Assembly (NCBI GenBank): GCA_002690705.1
Contig: NZFO01000009.1
Span: 208,658 to 272,657 of the forward strand
Length of the DNA: 64,000 bases
Direction: 5' to 3'
DNA from: Magnetovibrio sp.
GTDB lineage: Bacteria > Pseudomonadota > Alphaproteobacteria > Rhodospirillales > Casp-alpha2
The notes beneath the pieces are model-generated. The model worked only from the letters and a program-made list of their open reading frames with translations. It ran no database searches and had not been told where the DNA came from. The position numbers were made by a program, and so were the translations under genes. Positions 46,634 to 54,902 of the stretch are shown here, one piece after another (position 1 is the first letter of the stretch; each line of letters begins with the position of its first letter).

Positions 46634-49600
46634 ATGGCAGACAAAATAGAAAACACCTTGGGCTTACGAGACCCCAAAGAAATCGTCGACGAGTTCGTAG
46701 ATGATGGTCATTCAGGAGGGCTACAAGACAAGAACAAATCATCTGCAGTTTCTGTGCCTAGTAACATACTTCAAGAGCAAGAACTGGTGCCGGAGGAATG
46801 GCGAGCGCCCTTTTATCTCAGGTACAAGCTCATATCTGTTATCGCGATATTTTTAACGATTGGGTGGAGTTTAGGGTGTTCTCACTTTGTATCTACCCAG
46901 CTGGGTTGGCATAATCTACACGTACTTTTACCTCATGAAATAGCTGGTTTAACCGTGGGGGCGTTTACACCTATCGCGATGTTATGGGTGGTTATTGCTT
47001 TTTTCGAAAGAGGGCGTCAATTGCGCTTGGAGACAGAGGCCCTTCGATGGCATATCAGGCAGTTAATTTACCCCTCTGATCGAGCACAATCTCGTGTAAG
47101 CCAAATTACAAAGTCTCTTAGAGGACAAGCAAAAGATTTGACCAAAGCCTCCGAGGACGCTGCGCGTCGCGCAGAAGAGGTCAGTGCATTAATTAGAGAG
47201 AGAACACTCGAGTTGGCGGAAGTTTCGGAAGACGCCGATTTACGCGCACACTCTGTAGCTGACGCCCTTCGACGTCAAACATTAGATCTTCAAAATGTCA
47301 CATCGGACGCAGCGGAACGTGTGCGAGTTGTCTCAGATGATTTGAATAAAAGTTCCAAGGATTTAAATGCGTCAGCCGAACGAGCTGGAACGCGAGCTGA
47401 GGATTTAGCAAGTATCTTACTGGATCGGACCCGTGCTTTGAATGATAGCGCTTCGCTTGCTTCTCAGCAAGCGTTGGAAGGCTCAGATCAACTCGAAACT
47501 CGTTGCGAACAACTTGAGCAAGCAGCAGAAACCGTAGCGGCGCGAACGATTGAGGCAGGAGGCGTTTTAGAGAAACGTACCTCTTCAATGAAGGTGGCTG
47601 CAGAGGAAGCTTCGGATATGGTGAAATCGGGATCAGAAATGATGCAAAGTCATGTCCGGGAGCTACAAAGCAGAACTGAGCGGGCAGCAAAAGATGTTGA
47701 ATACATGCAAAGTTCCCTCGAGGCTCAAGCCAATTTATTGGAAGAGTCTGTTTTGAAAGTTGACCAGACGACTTCTGAGGTAGAGGCAAAAATATTGTAT
47801 CAATCCAAAAATTTTTTACATGTGGCGGATGCTGCCGCCTCCCGTGTCCATGCGATTGGTAAATCCTTTGATGTCCAGGCTGGTGATCTTCTATCAATCT
47901 CCAAGCGTGTTGATGAACAGGTAAAAGCAACACAAAGCGGGTTTAAGGTCCAATCGGAAGAGATTTCACGCCTCGGCCAAGAAACAACAGATCAAGTCGA
48001 AAAAATAAATGAGTCTCTGCGTCGCAACACTAACCAGTTATCAATTATTGCTGAGCGGGTCTTGGTCGAAGTTGATAGGGTGGGCGACGGAATGGCTCAT
48101 CAAGCAAAAAATCTTAGCGGGGTGTCCGGTAATGCAATAGGTAAAATGACGGAAGTCGCTGAGACCTTTGGTGAGCAGGCGCAAGCACTCGAAACCGCGG
48201 CGAGCATGGGCGTTCGTCAACTCACAAACATCAATGATAGTATTCGGGAGAATGCAGAGGAATTGCATACTGTAGCGGACCGATCTGGGCAGATCTTGGG
48301 AAGGGCCCATGAAGAACTTCATCGGTCAAGCGAACTTTTAACTCGTGCAAGCGATAAAGGACAACTTGACATAGAGAGTGTGTCCTCCGCATTAACTTTG
48401 TCCACGGATGCGCTGGTTCAGGGCGCTGAACGAGGTCAGCAAGTGGTTGATGACTTGTCTGAACGTCTGGATGGGGTGGCAATCTCCTCAGAAAACGTAT
48501 CAGAGCAGCTCCATACTTTAAGTGGAGCGGTACGGGAGAGAGCAGAAGAACTTACAGCGATTTCAAACTCCGCGACGGTTGATGTTCAACGGGTTGCAAA
48601 TATGTTGGGAGACAAGGGCGACCAATTATCAACGATATCTACGCATAGTGTAACTATGATGGAAAAATCGGGCGACGCCCTCAGCGCGGGTGTTGGCGAG
48701 CTTGATCAAGCGACCACGCGCATCAAAGATCAGTTAAAATCCGTGGATGAAAATCTAAAGGAGAGTGTAAGCGGATTAATTGCGGCATCCGATGCTTCTG
48801 AGGCCAAAATGGGCGAAGTTGTAAACGATCTTCGCTCAAGTTCCGACACCCTCACAACTGTGCGAGAAAGCGCGGTAGTGAATATCTCTGAAGTTGGAAA
48901 TTCATTTAACGAGCAGTCAAGTCAGTTATCGGCTGGCGCTGAAAAGGCAGCACGGTTGTTAACTTTGGTAAACGAGATGATGAATCGTCAATCAAATGCA
49001 TTAAAGGAAGTTACTGATAAAGCTAGCATCGATATTGATACCTTGAGTGACAACTTCGTAGACCATTACAAAGAATGGGATCGCCTTAGCACTAAAACGG
49101 TTGAAAGGTTGGACGCTGCCAGTGGGCATTTGCAAGAGTCGGCGGGCCAATTTGCTTCTAAATCAGAGGAGACGGCTAACAGATTGGAGGGGGTTAGGCT
49201 CAGAATGGCTGAAGTGCAAGATGACGTCGCCAGTTCGGCTTCTGCAGCGGAAGAGCATATGATATCGGTCTCGGATAACCTACGTGACCGTGTTGAGATT
49301 GCCACGTCTGCATCCTCAAACGCGGCATCGCACCTAGAGGGTATTGCAGCATCTTTAAAATCTCATATCGGTGAACTTGAGGGGTCTTTAGATAATGCCC
49401 GTGTAAGGTTTAATGACGTTGGGGACTTGTTACACAGAAGCTCCCAAGATTTAACAACGGCTTATGATGCTGCATCGACTCACGTTCACTCATTTGCGAA
49501 TACACTAAATCAACAATCTACAGCACTGCGCACAGCCTCAACAGACGCGGTAGGCCAGTTGGGACGGGTCAGCGAGAGTTTGAATGAACGAACGCACGAA

Positions 49601-50803
49601 TTAACGAGCAGCACTGAGAGGGCAAATCAGCTTGTTGATCTTGTTGCCGAAGCGCTTGGTCGTCATGCAGAGGATACCTCAAAGTTATCGGAAAACCTTT
49701 TTCATCAAGTAGAAAATTTGTCACAGGAACTGGCAAGGCAGTATGGGAATTTGGACGGCATGTCAGCACAGACCTTAACGAAACTTCGTGAGGTTGGACA
49801 CGATCTTCGTCGCCAAGCGCAAGACTTAGATGGCACTGCTAAGCGAGCTGATGCACATCTCTCTGGTGTTGGTGAGACTTTGCAACACCGAACCGAGCTT
49901 TTAAATACAGCAATCGATGAAGCTATGGAGCGTATGCAACGTGTAAATGAAACTGTCACTGAAAGTTCCTCCGAGGCTAATATAGCAGTAGATGCAAGTA
50001 CATCTAAGCTCACCAAAGCGATAGAGATATTCCGTCAACAAACACAGGAAACAGGTGTTACGGTAGAGGGGGTTTCTGGTCGGTTAGAGGGCATGTCGGA
50101 GTCTTTGCGGCGAAACGTTTTTAATCTCAGCAACACTTATAAAAGCACAGAGCAGGGAATGGAGGCACTATCAGGTGCTGTTCAACGACGGGCTGGCGAG
50201 CTGAGTGCAGCGACTGAAACGGCCTTGATTAAAGTCGCTGCATGGGATCAGCAAGTGCGTGCTCACGCGGAAACCCTAAACTCTACCACAAGCCAAGCAT
50301 CGCAGAATGCTGCCGAAGCTGCTCAGTTGATGGAACGCCACACGGAGGACATGCGAGATGTTAGTAATGAGGCTAAGACGTTAATAGAGCAGTTAAGAGA
50401 GCGTCGAGGCAAAACAGCTATTTCTGATTTCATGCACGAGGCAGGATTTATCAATGAGCGTTTGCAATCTCTAGCTGTAGATATGAACCGGGTGCTGGAA
50501 ACTACAATCAGTGAAGAGGATTGGCGTCGTTACAGCCGAGGAGAAATGGGCGTTTTTGTCAGAAAAATGCTTGGCTTCCGTGAAAAAGCAAAGCTAAACT
50601 CTGTTAGAGAGAAATACCAGCGCGATGGTGATTTTCGTGAATATGTAACACGTTACCTCACTGAATTTGAAAATTTACTTCAGCAGGCTCAAGAGCTTGA
50701 TCAAGGTAGCCTACTCCGAGGCACGTTTTTAGCATCTGATGTAGGTAAGGTTTACATGTTACTTGCTCGTGCGTTAGGGCGCGATATTATCTCCGGCGGT
50801 TAG
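46634..50803 (+). CDS. Giant membrane-anchored protein with 44 tandem 25-residue helical repeats (TipN-like)
   Basis: 1389 residues. Residues 1-64 are acidic and cytoplasmic. Two membrane segments follow (about 65-87 and 101-125). From residue 160 to 1255 there are 44 consecutive units: 43 are exactly 25 residues long and one (residues 610-630) is 21. Core positions are 3 (Leu), 7 (small), 10 (Leu), 14 (Ser/Ala), 17 (Ala), 21 and 24 (Val/Leu/Ile), a coiled-coil pattern with one stutter per unit. The last 134 residues form a distinct domain (INERLQSLAVDMNRVLET, EDWRRYSRGEMGVFVRKM, DFREYVTRYLTEFENLL, LASDVGKVYMLLARALGRDI) that I recall as conserved in alphaproteobacteria with TipN-type polar proteins. 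Two N-terminal membrane segments plus a long coiled coil also match Caulobacter TipN. Likely a polar or envelope-tethered scaffold; the homology is inferred. Confidence 0.75.
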   Translation: MADKIENTLGLRDPKEIVDEFVDDGHSGGLQDKNKSSAVSVPSNILQEQELVPEEWRAPFYLRYKLISVIAIFLTIGWSLGCSHFVSTQLGWHNLHVLLPHEIAGLTVGAFTPIAMLWVVIAFFERGRQLRLETEALRWHIRQLIYPSDRAQSRVSQITKSLRGQAKDLTKASEDAARRAEEVSALIRERTLELAEVSEDADLRAHSVADALRRQTLDLQNVTSDAAERVRVVSDDLNKSSKDLNASAERAGTRAEDLASILLDRTRALNDSASLASQQALEGSDQLETRCEQLEQAAETVAARTIEAGGVLEKRTSSMKVAAEEASDMVKSGSEMMQSHVRELQSRTERAAKDVEYMQSSLEAQANLLEESVLKVDQTTSEVEAKILYQSKNFLHVADAAASRVHAIGKSFDVQAGDLLSISKRVDEQVKATQSGFKVQSEEISRLGQETTDQVEKINESLRRNTNQLSIIAERVLVEVDRVGDGMAHQAKNLSGVSGNAIGKMTEVAETFGEQAQALETAASMGVRQLTNINDSIRENAEELHTVADRSGQILGRAHEELHRSSELLTRASDKGQLDIESVSSALTLSTDALVQGAERGQQVVDDLSERLDGVAISSENVSEQLHTLSGAVRERAEELTAISNSATVDVQRVANMLGDKGDQLSTISTHSVTMMEKSGDALSAGVGELDQATTRIKDQLKSVDENLKESVSGLIAASDASEAKMGEVVNDLRSSSDTLTTVRESAVVNISEVGNSFNEQSSQLSAGAEKAARLLTLVNEMMNRQSNALKEVTDKASIDIDTLSDNFVDHYKEWDRLSTKTVERLDAASGHLQESAGQFASKSEETANRLEGVRLRMAEVQDDVASSASAAEEHMISVSDNLRDRVEIATSASSNAASHLEGIAASLKSHIGELEGSLDNARVRFNDVGDLLHRSSQDLTTAYDAASTHVHSFANTLNQQSTALRTASTDAVGQLGRVSESLNERTHELTSSTERANQLVDLVAEALGRHAEDTSKLSENLFHQVENLSQELARQYGNLDGMSAQTLTKLREVGHDLRRQAQDLDGTAKRADAHLSGVGETLQHRTELLNTAIDEAMERMQRVNETVTESSSEANIAVDASTSKLTKAIEIFRQQTQETGVTVEGVSGRLEGMSESLRRNVFNLSNTYKSTEQGMEALSGAVQRRAGELSAATETALIKVAAWDQQVRAHAETLNSTTSQASQNAAEAAQLMERHTEDMRDVSNEAKTLIEQLRERRGKTAISDFMHEAGFINERLQSLAVDMNRVLETTISEEDWRRYSRGEMGVFVRKMLGFREKAKLNSVREKYQRDGDFREYVTRYLTEFENLLQQAQELDQGSLLRGTFLASDVGKVYMLLARALGRDIISGG
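47111..50398 (+). repeat. 44-unit protein-level tandem repeat (75-nt period)
   Basis: Codes for residues 160-1255 of the giant protein. Period is 25 codons without a linker, except unit 19 at 48461-48523 (21 codons). The unit lengths plus 159 N-terminal and 134 C-terminal residues add up exactly to 1389. The repeat is not conserved at DNA level; neighbouring units differ at most bases, so it is old and held by selection on the protein, not a recent expansion. Confidence 0.92.
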
Positions 50804-50833
50804 CTTTGTGATTAGTATGTGCATTGCCCCAAG

Positions 50834-51604
50834 TTAATTTCTATTTTTCTCTAAAGAATTTGGATACCAAGCTAGGTCTTGGGCGAGTTCCACCACGCGG
50901 CCAATAATCAAAAGGGTTGGTCCCGTGAGGGTTTTCGTCGAGATATCGGATGGTAACTTCTCAAGAATAGAAATTAGAATTTCTTGATCAGGGCGAGTGC
51001 CTTTGTTTATCAACGCGACAGGAGTGTACTTGGGGAGCTTGGCCGCAATTAATTCTCGTGTAATTTCGGCAACGTTTGTTATCCCCATATAAATGACCAA
51101 TGTCGTATCGGGGTCGGCAAGACTTTTCCAATTAAGCTTCAATCCATGTTTTCCCTTCGTGTGGCCAGTCACAAACCTTACACTTTGAGCAAAGTCTCGA
51201 TGAGTTAGAGGTATTCCAGCGTAAGCCGCGCAGCCAGCGGAAGAGGTAACTCCGGGAATGACTTCGAACGGGATGCCGTTTTGAGCTAAATACATGGCTT
51301 CTTCGCCCCCGCGCCCAAAAACAAATGGGTCTCCTCCTTTAAGACGCATCACCTTTTGGCCAGCCTTCGCCAAGTCTACTAAAAGCGTATTTATATCGTT
51401 TTGTGGCATATGATGATGAGCTGCTTGTTTTCCGGCAAAAACCCGCATCACTTTATTGGGGAAAAGATCCAAAATTGGATTGGCCACCAGTTTGTCATAA
51501 ACAATAGTATCAACCTCTGTAATCAGCCTGTGAGCTTTCACAGTAAGTAGATCTGGGTCACCCGGGCCTGCTCCGACTAAATAAACTGGATGGATGTCGG
51601 TCAC
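50834..51604 (-). CDS. cobA: Uroporphyrinogen-III C-methyltransferase
   Basis: SAM-dependent bismethylation of uroporphyrinogen III to precorrin-2, for siroheme or cobalamin. 256 residues from GTG 51604. Signatures: YLVGAGPGDPDLLTVKA, VMRLKGGDPFVFGRGGEE, VIPGVTSSAGCAAYAGIPLTHR and the C-terminal TGPTLLIIGRVV. It is a stand-alone SUMT without the CysG oxidase/ferrochelatase half. Divergent from ctaA across 137 bp; both belong to tetrapyrrole metabolism. Confidence 0.95.
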   Translation of the reverse strand: MTDIHPVYLVGAGPGDPDLLTVKAHRLITEVDTIVYDKLVANPILDLFPNKVMRVFAGKQAAHHHMPQNDINTLLVDLAKAGQKVMRLKGGDPFVFGRGGEEAMYLAQNGIPFEVIPGVTSSAGCAAYAGIPLTHRDFAQSVRFVTGHTKGKHGLKLNWKSLADPDTTLVIYMGITNVAEITRELIAAKLPKYTPVALINKGTRPDQEILISILEKLPSDISTKTLTGPTLLIIGRVVELAQDLAWYPNSLEKNRN

Positions 51605-51741
51605 AATTGAATTACTCGTGCGTTAATAGGTTGATGGGTAGGCTATATCTTTCAAACTAAAAAGAAATAGAATGTTTATTGGTTTACTTTATAAAAATGA
51701 TTATATGTCTTTTTTTAGTACCGGACAGGATATAGTTTCTT

Positions 51742-52800
51742 TTGGCCACCGCATATAACTCATTGGCGTATTCCGTGATCGAGGCCTCACGACGGAATAA
51801 CATCATGGCGATTTGGCTGTTCAGCATCGCATTGATGATTTTTTTTATGATTACGCTCGGTGGATTTACGCGTTTGACGCAATCTGGGCTGTCTATGGTG
51901 GAATGGCGCCCAATCACAGGATGGTTACCGCCCCTCACTGAGGTTGCGTGGAATGATTTGTTTAAAAAATATCAAGCTTTCCCGGAGTTTCGGGAGAACA
52001 ATTCAGACATGAACGTCTCAGATTTTAAGGGAATTTTTTGGTTAGAGTATTTTCATCGGTTGTGGGGTAGAATTATAGGAGTTGCATTTTTTATACCTTT
52101 TGTGTTTTTCCTACTCAGAGGTTGGGTATCCTTCGCCTTAGGTGCAAGGTTGCTAATCATGTTTGTTGGTGGGGGCCTTCAGGGTGTTCTTGGTTGGTAC
52201 ATGGTTAAGAGCGGTCTGGTCGATCAACCCGATGTTAGTCAGTATCGTTTAGCAGCTCATCTATCTCTAGCCCTTGCGATATATTGTTACACTTTTTGGG
52301 TGGCACTTATCCTCTGGCGGGATGGAGTGTTTCTCCACTCAGTCGAGCGAATTACAAAGCCAATGACCGGTCTTTTTTTTATTGTCTTTGTTACGGCATT
52401 CTCGGGCGCGTTGGTTGCTGGTTTGGATGCAGGGCTTGCATACAACACGTTTCCGTTAATGGATGGAGATGCGATTCCCGAGGGATTATTCTCGATGACC
52501 CCCGCTTACACCAATATTTTTGAAAATGTTCTGACGGTTCAATTTAATCACCGGGTGCTGGCATTTCTCTGTTTAGGCTCCGCCTTAAGTTTATGGTTTT
52601 ATGCTCGGCATATCAATGTACATCAAAGCCTGAAAGTGGCATTAAATGTCTTAATTGGCACTCTATTTTTGCAGGCTATTCTTGGTATTTTTACGCTTAT
52701 TTTTTTCGTTCCAACAATACTAGCGGCTGGACATCAGGCTGGCGCGGTTTGTGTATTGACTGCATGTTTATGGGGACTTCGTGAGGCGAAAGGAGCATGA
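51742..52800 (+). CDS. ctaA: Heme A synthase (COX15/CtaA)
   Basis: Oxidises the C8 methyl group of heme O to give heme A for cytochrome aa3 oxidase. 352 residues from TTG 51742, eight membrane segments. Family marks: TLGGFTRLTQSGLSMVEWRPITGWLPP near the N-terminus, the glutamate-histidine motif EYFHRLWGR, LAAHLSLAL, FNHRVLAF and AGHQAGAV with the heme-ligand histidines. The long alphaproteobacterial/mitochondrial type. Its presence implies a heme-A oxidase, hence aerobic respiration. Confidence 0.95.
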   Translation: MATAYNSLAYSVIEASRRNNIMAIWLFSIALMIFFMITLGGFTRLTQSGLSMVEWRPITGWLPPLTEVAWNDLFKKYQAFPEFRENNSDMNVSDFKGIFWLEYFHRLWGRIIGVAFFIPFVFFLLRGWVSFALGARLLIMFVGGGLQGVLGWYMVKSGLVDQPDVSQYRLAAHLSLALAIYCYTFWVALILWRDGVFLHSVERITKPMTGLFFIVFVTAFSGALVAGLDAGLAYNTFPLMDGDAIPEGLFSMTPAYTNIFENVLTVQFNHRVLAFLCLGSALSLWFYARHINVHQSLKVALNVLIGTLFLQAILGIFTLIFFVPTILAAGHQAGAVCVLTACLWGLREAKGA

Positions 52801-53093
52801 TGTTGTGATTGTAGCGGTATTAAGTATCAGAAACTATTCTTAAAATATATTGTATCTACCAAAATATGCACGAGTTTACGTTCTCGAGTTCAGTGGTATT
52901 TTAGAAGTCTTAATGTCCAAATATTCAAGACACATTTCATAAATAAAACTTTTTACACCTGTTTACGTTTTGCCCTCTTCTTAAATTAGAAAAATGATAT
53001 ATCAGGCAAATATTTTGGAATATTTTAACGCCTTTAAAACAAAACAGAGAAATCTTCACAATTGCAAAAAACAATGTTAAGCCGTTGTAGAGA

Positions 53094-54593
53094 ATGATGG
53101 ATATGGGTATACAGCAAAGGATAGTTAAAAGATTTTTTCCGGTAATCCCTCTTTTATTCTTTCTAGGCGTAGCAATTTCGTTGAGCGGATGCAGAGTTGG
53201 TTCCTCAACCCCACTCGGCCGAGTTATCGAGGCGGTTGAAGATACCTTGAGCCCGCTTCCCGAAGAAGCGCAGAATCAATTGAAGCGATTTACAAAGACC
53301 TATTTTACGATGGCTAACCCAGTAAGCACTGACCCGCTTGATTACTTTAATTATGCGTTTAAGCGAGTTCGTTCAAAATATGTTCACGTTGTTGAAGATA
53401 AAAAATTGATTGACGCTGCATTGAGGGGCGTCACTAGTCTTGAGTCGAAGGACCGCTCAATTGCGCCAGAAGATTTTATCCAGTCTGCCCTTTACGCAAT
53501 GGTGGCATCTCTTGATCCTCATTCATCTTTCATGAATAAACTTGATTATAAAGAGTCATTTGCTCGTTCTAAAGGCGAATTTGGTGGCTTGGGGGTTGAG
53601 ATCACAATGCAAGATGATCTCATTAAAGTTGTTGCACCCATTGAGGATACGCCTGCGTTTCGTGCTGGTATTTTGACTGGAGACCTTATTACTCATATTA
53701 ATGGCGCGGCAACAAAAGGATTAAGGTTGCCGGAGGCTGTCCGGCTAATGCGTGGAGAACCCTCAACCGAAATTACATTAACATTGCGTCGAAGTGGACG
53801 GAATGATTTTGAGGTTAATTTGGTGCGGGCCCTTGTTCAAGTCCGTGCTGTTCGTTGGCGCACCTTCGAACGTATTGGTTATGTTCGCGTTAGTCGCTTT
53901 TCAGAGCGTTTAGAGGGCGGTATTAAGCGGGCATTTTCTGACATTCGTGCAAAGTTAGGTCGGGAGCCTAGAGGGATCATTCTTGATTTACGAAATAATC
54001 CTGGAGGCCTACTAGATCAATCTATTCTTCTATCTGATGCTTTTTTAAACCACGGTGAGATTGTATCTTTAAGAGGCCGTTTAGATAACTCCCAACGCAG
54101 TTTCTTTGCTGAGAGAGGAGATATGGCGAGGGGTGTGCCAATGGTTGTCTTAATTAACGGTGGTTCGGCATCTGCCGCTGAAATCGTTGCAAGCTCGTTA
54201 CAGTTTCATGCCCGCGCAACCGTATTGGGAACAAGGTCCTTTGGAAAAGGGTCCGTTCAAACTATAATTCCCATGCCTCAAGAAGGCGCTATACGTCTAA
54301 CTACTGCTCTGTATTATGGTCCAGATGGGAACACTATTCAGGCGCGAGGTATCACGCCAGACATTACAATTTTTTCTGAAACAAACAGAGCCGAACAAAA
54401 GCGTGAAAGTGATTTACCGGGCTCTATTCCAGCTGATTTAAATAAAGATGCCCAAAACACAAATATTCTGATGGATGCGCGCTGTCCAGCAATAAATGTT
54501 CCCCGTTATCCTAATGGCGATAGGATACTCGGTTGTGCGATTCAGTTTTTGAAAGCTGGGTCTAAACAAGCATTTTTGGCCACTCATCGTTAG
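53094..54593 (+). CDS. C-terminal processing peptidase (S41), likely lipoprotein
   Basis: 499 residues. Signal with lipobox LSGC, Cys33, which would anchor it in the envelope. Then a helical N-terminal region (FNYAFKRVRSKYVHV), a PDZ domain at about residues 160-245 (GEFGGLGVEITMQDDLIKVVAPIEDTPAFRAGILTGD), and the peptidase core: GIILDLRNNPGG, then NGGSASAAEI with catalytic Ser360 and SFGKGS with Lys385, 25 residues apart as the Ser-Lys dyad requires. A Ctp/Prc-type protease that trims envelope proteins, often activating or removing murein hydrolases. Start at ATG 53094 or 53103. Confidence 0.93.
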   Translation: MMDMGIQQRIVKRFFPVIPLLFFLGVAISLSGCRVGSSTPLGRVIEAVEDTLSPLPEEAQNQLKRFTKTYFTMANPVSTDPLDYFNYAFKRVRSKYVHVVEDKKLIDAALRGVTSLESKDRSIAPEDFIQSALYAMVASLDPHSSFMNKLDYKESFARSKGEFGGLGVEITMQDDLIKVVAPIEDTPAFRAGILTGDLITHINGAATKGLRLPEAVRLMRGEPSTEITLTLRRSGRNDFEVNLVRALVQVRAVRWRTFERIGYVRVSRFSERLEGGIKRAFSDIRAKLGREPRGIILDLRNNPGGLLDQSILLSDAFLNHGEIVSLRGRLDNSQRSFFAERGDMARGVPMVVLINGGSASAAEIVASSLQFHARATVLGTRSFGKGSVQTIIPMPQEGAIRLTTALYYGPDGNTIQARGITPDITIFSETNRAEQKRESDLPGSIPADLNKDAQNTNILMDARCPAINVPRYPNGDRILGCAIQFLKAGSKQAFLATHR

Positions 54594-54902
54594 TTGAAAA
54601 GTTTGTTAACATACTGGGCGAAGGGGCAAAAACTCCATAGAATTTTGATGTCGAAAACTTCTGAGTTATATTGAGGTCCCTGCAGTAGGGTTCCAGATGT
54701 TTCTGTGTGGATGCTTTTTGATGATGCGTTGAAATGCGAATTGTTATCTAGCGTCTTGGCTTTGTTATGGTGCCATCTGGCGCAGTATTAGACGAAAATC
54801 AAGATTGATAAGAGGGCTTGGATAATAAACACCTGGTCATTTCCTATTGAGAGGTTAAATTCAGCAATTGAACAAGCAGTTTTAACCGTTAATGAGAAGC
54901 CC
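54594..54902. other. 309-bp gap between ctp and prfC
   Basis: No gene or clear signal seen; promoter of prfC expected at the right end. Confidence 0.35.

Noticed and set aside
47298..47933. A 211-codon open frame on the minus strand inside the giant repeat protein gene
   Set aside because: Product of the repetitive codon pattern of the sense gene (75-nt period) read backward; low-complexity, with no ribosome-binding site and no family resemblance. Similar minus-strand frames at 48041-48482 and 49066-50016 are rejected for the same reason.
47111..50398. DNA-level tandem repeat or CRISPR-like array
   Set aside because: Period is 75 nt only at protein level; adjacent units share few bases and there are no identical repeats with unique spacers.
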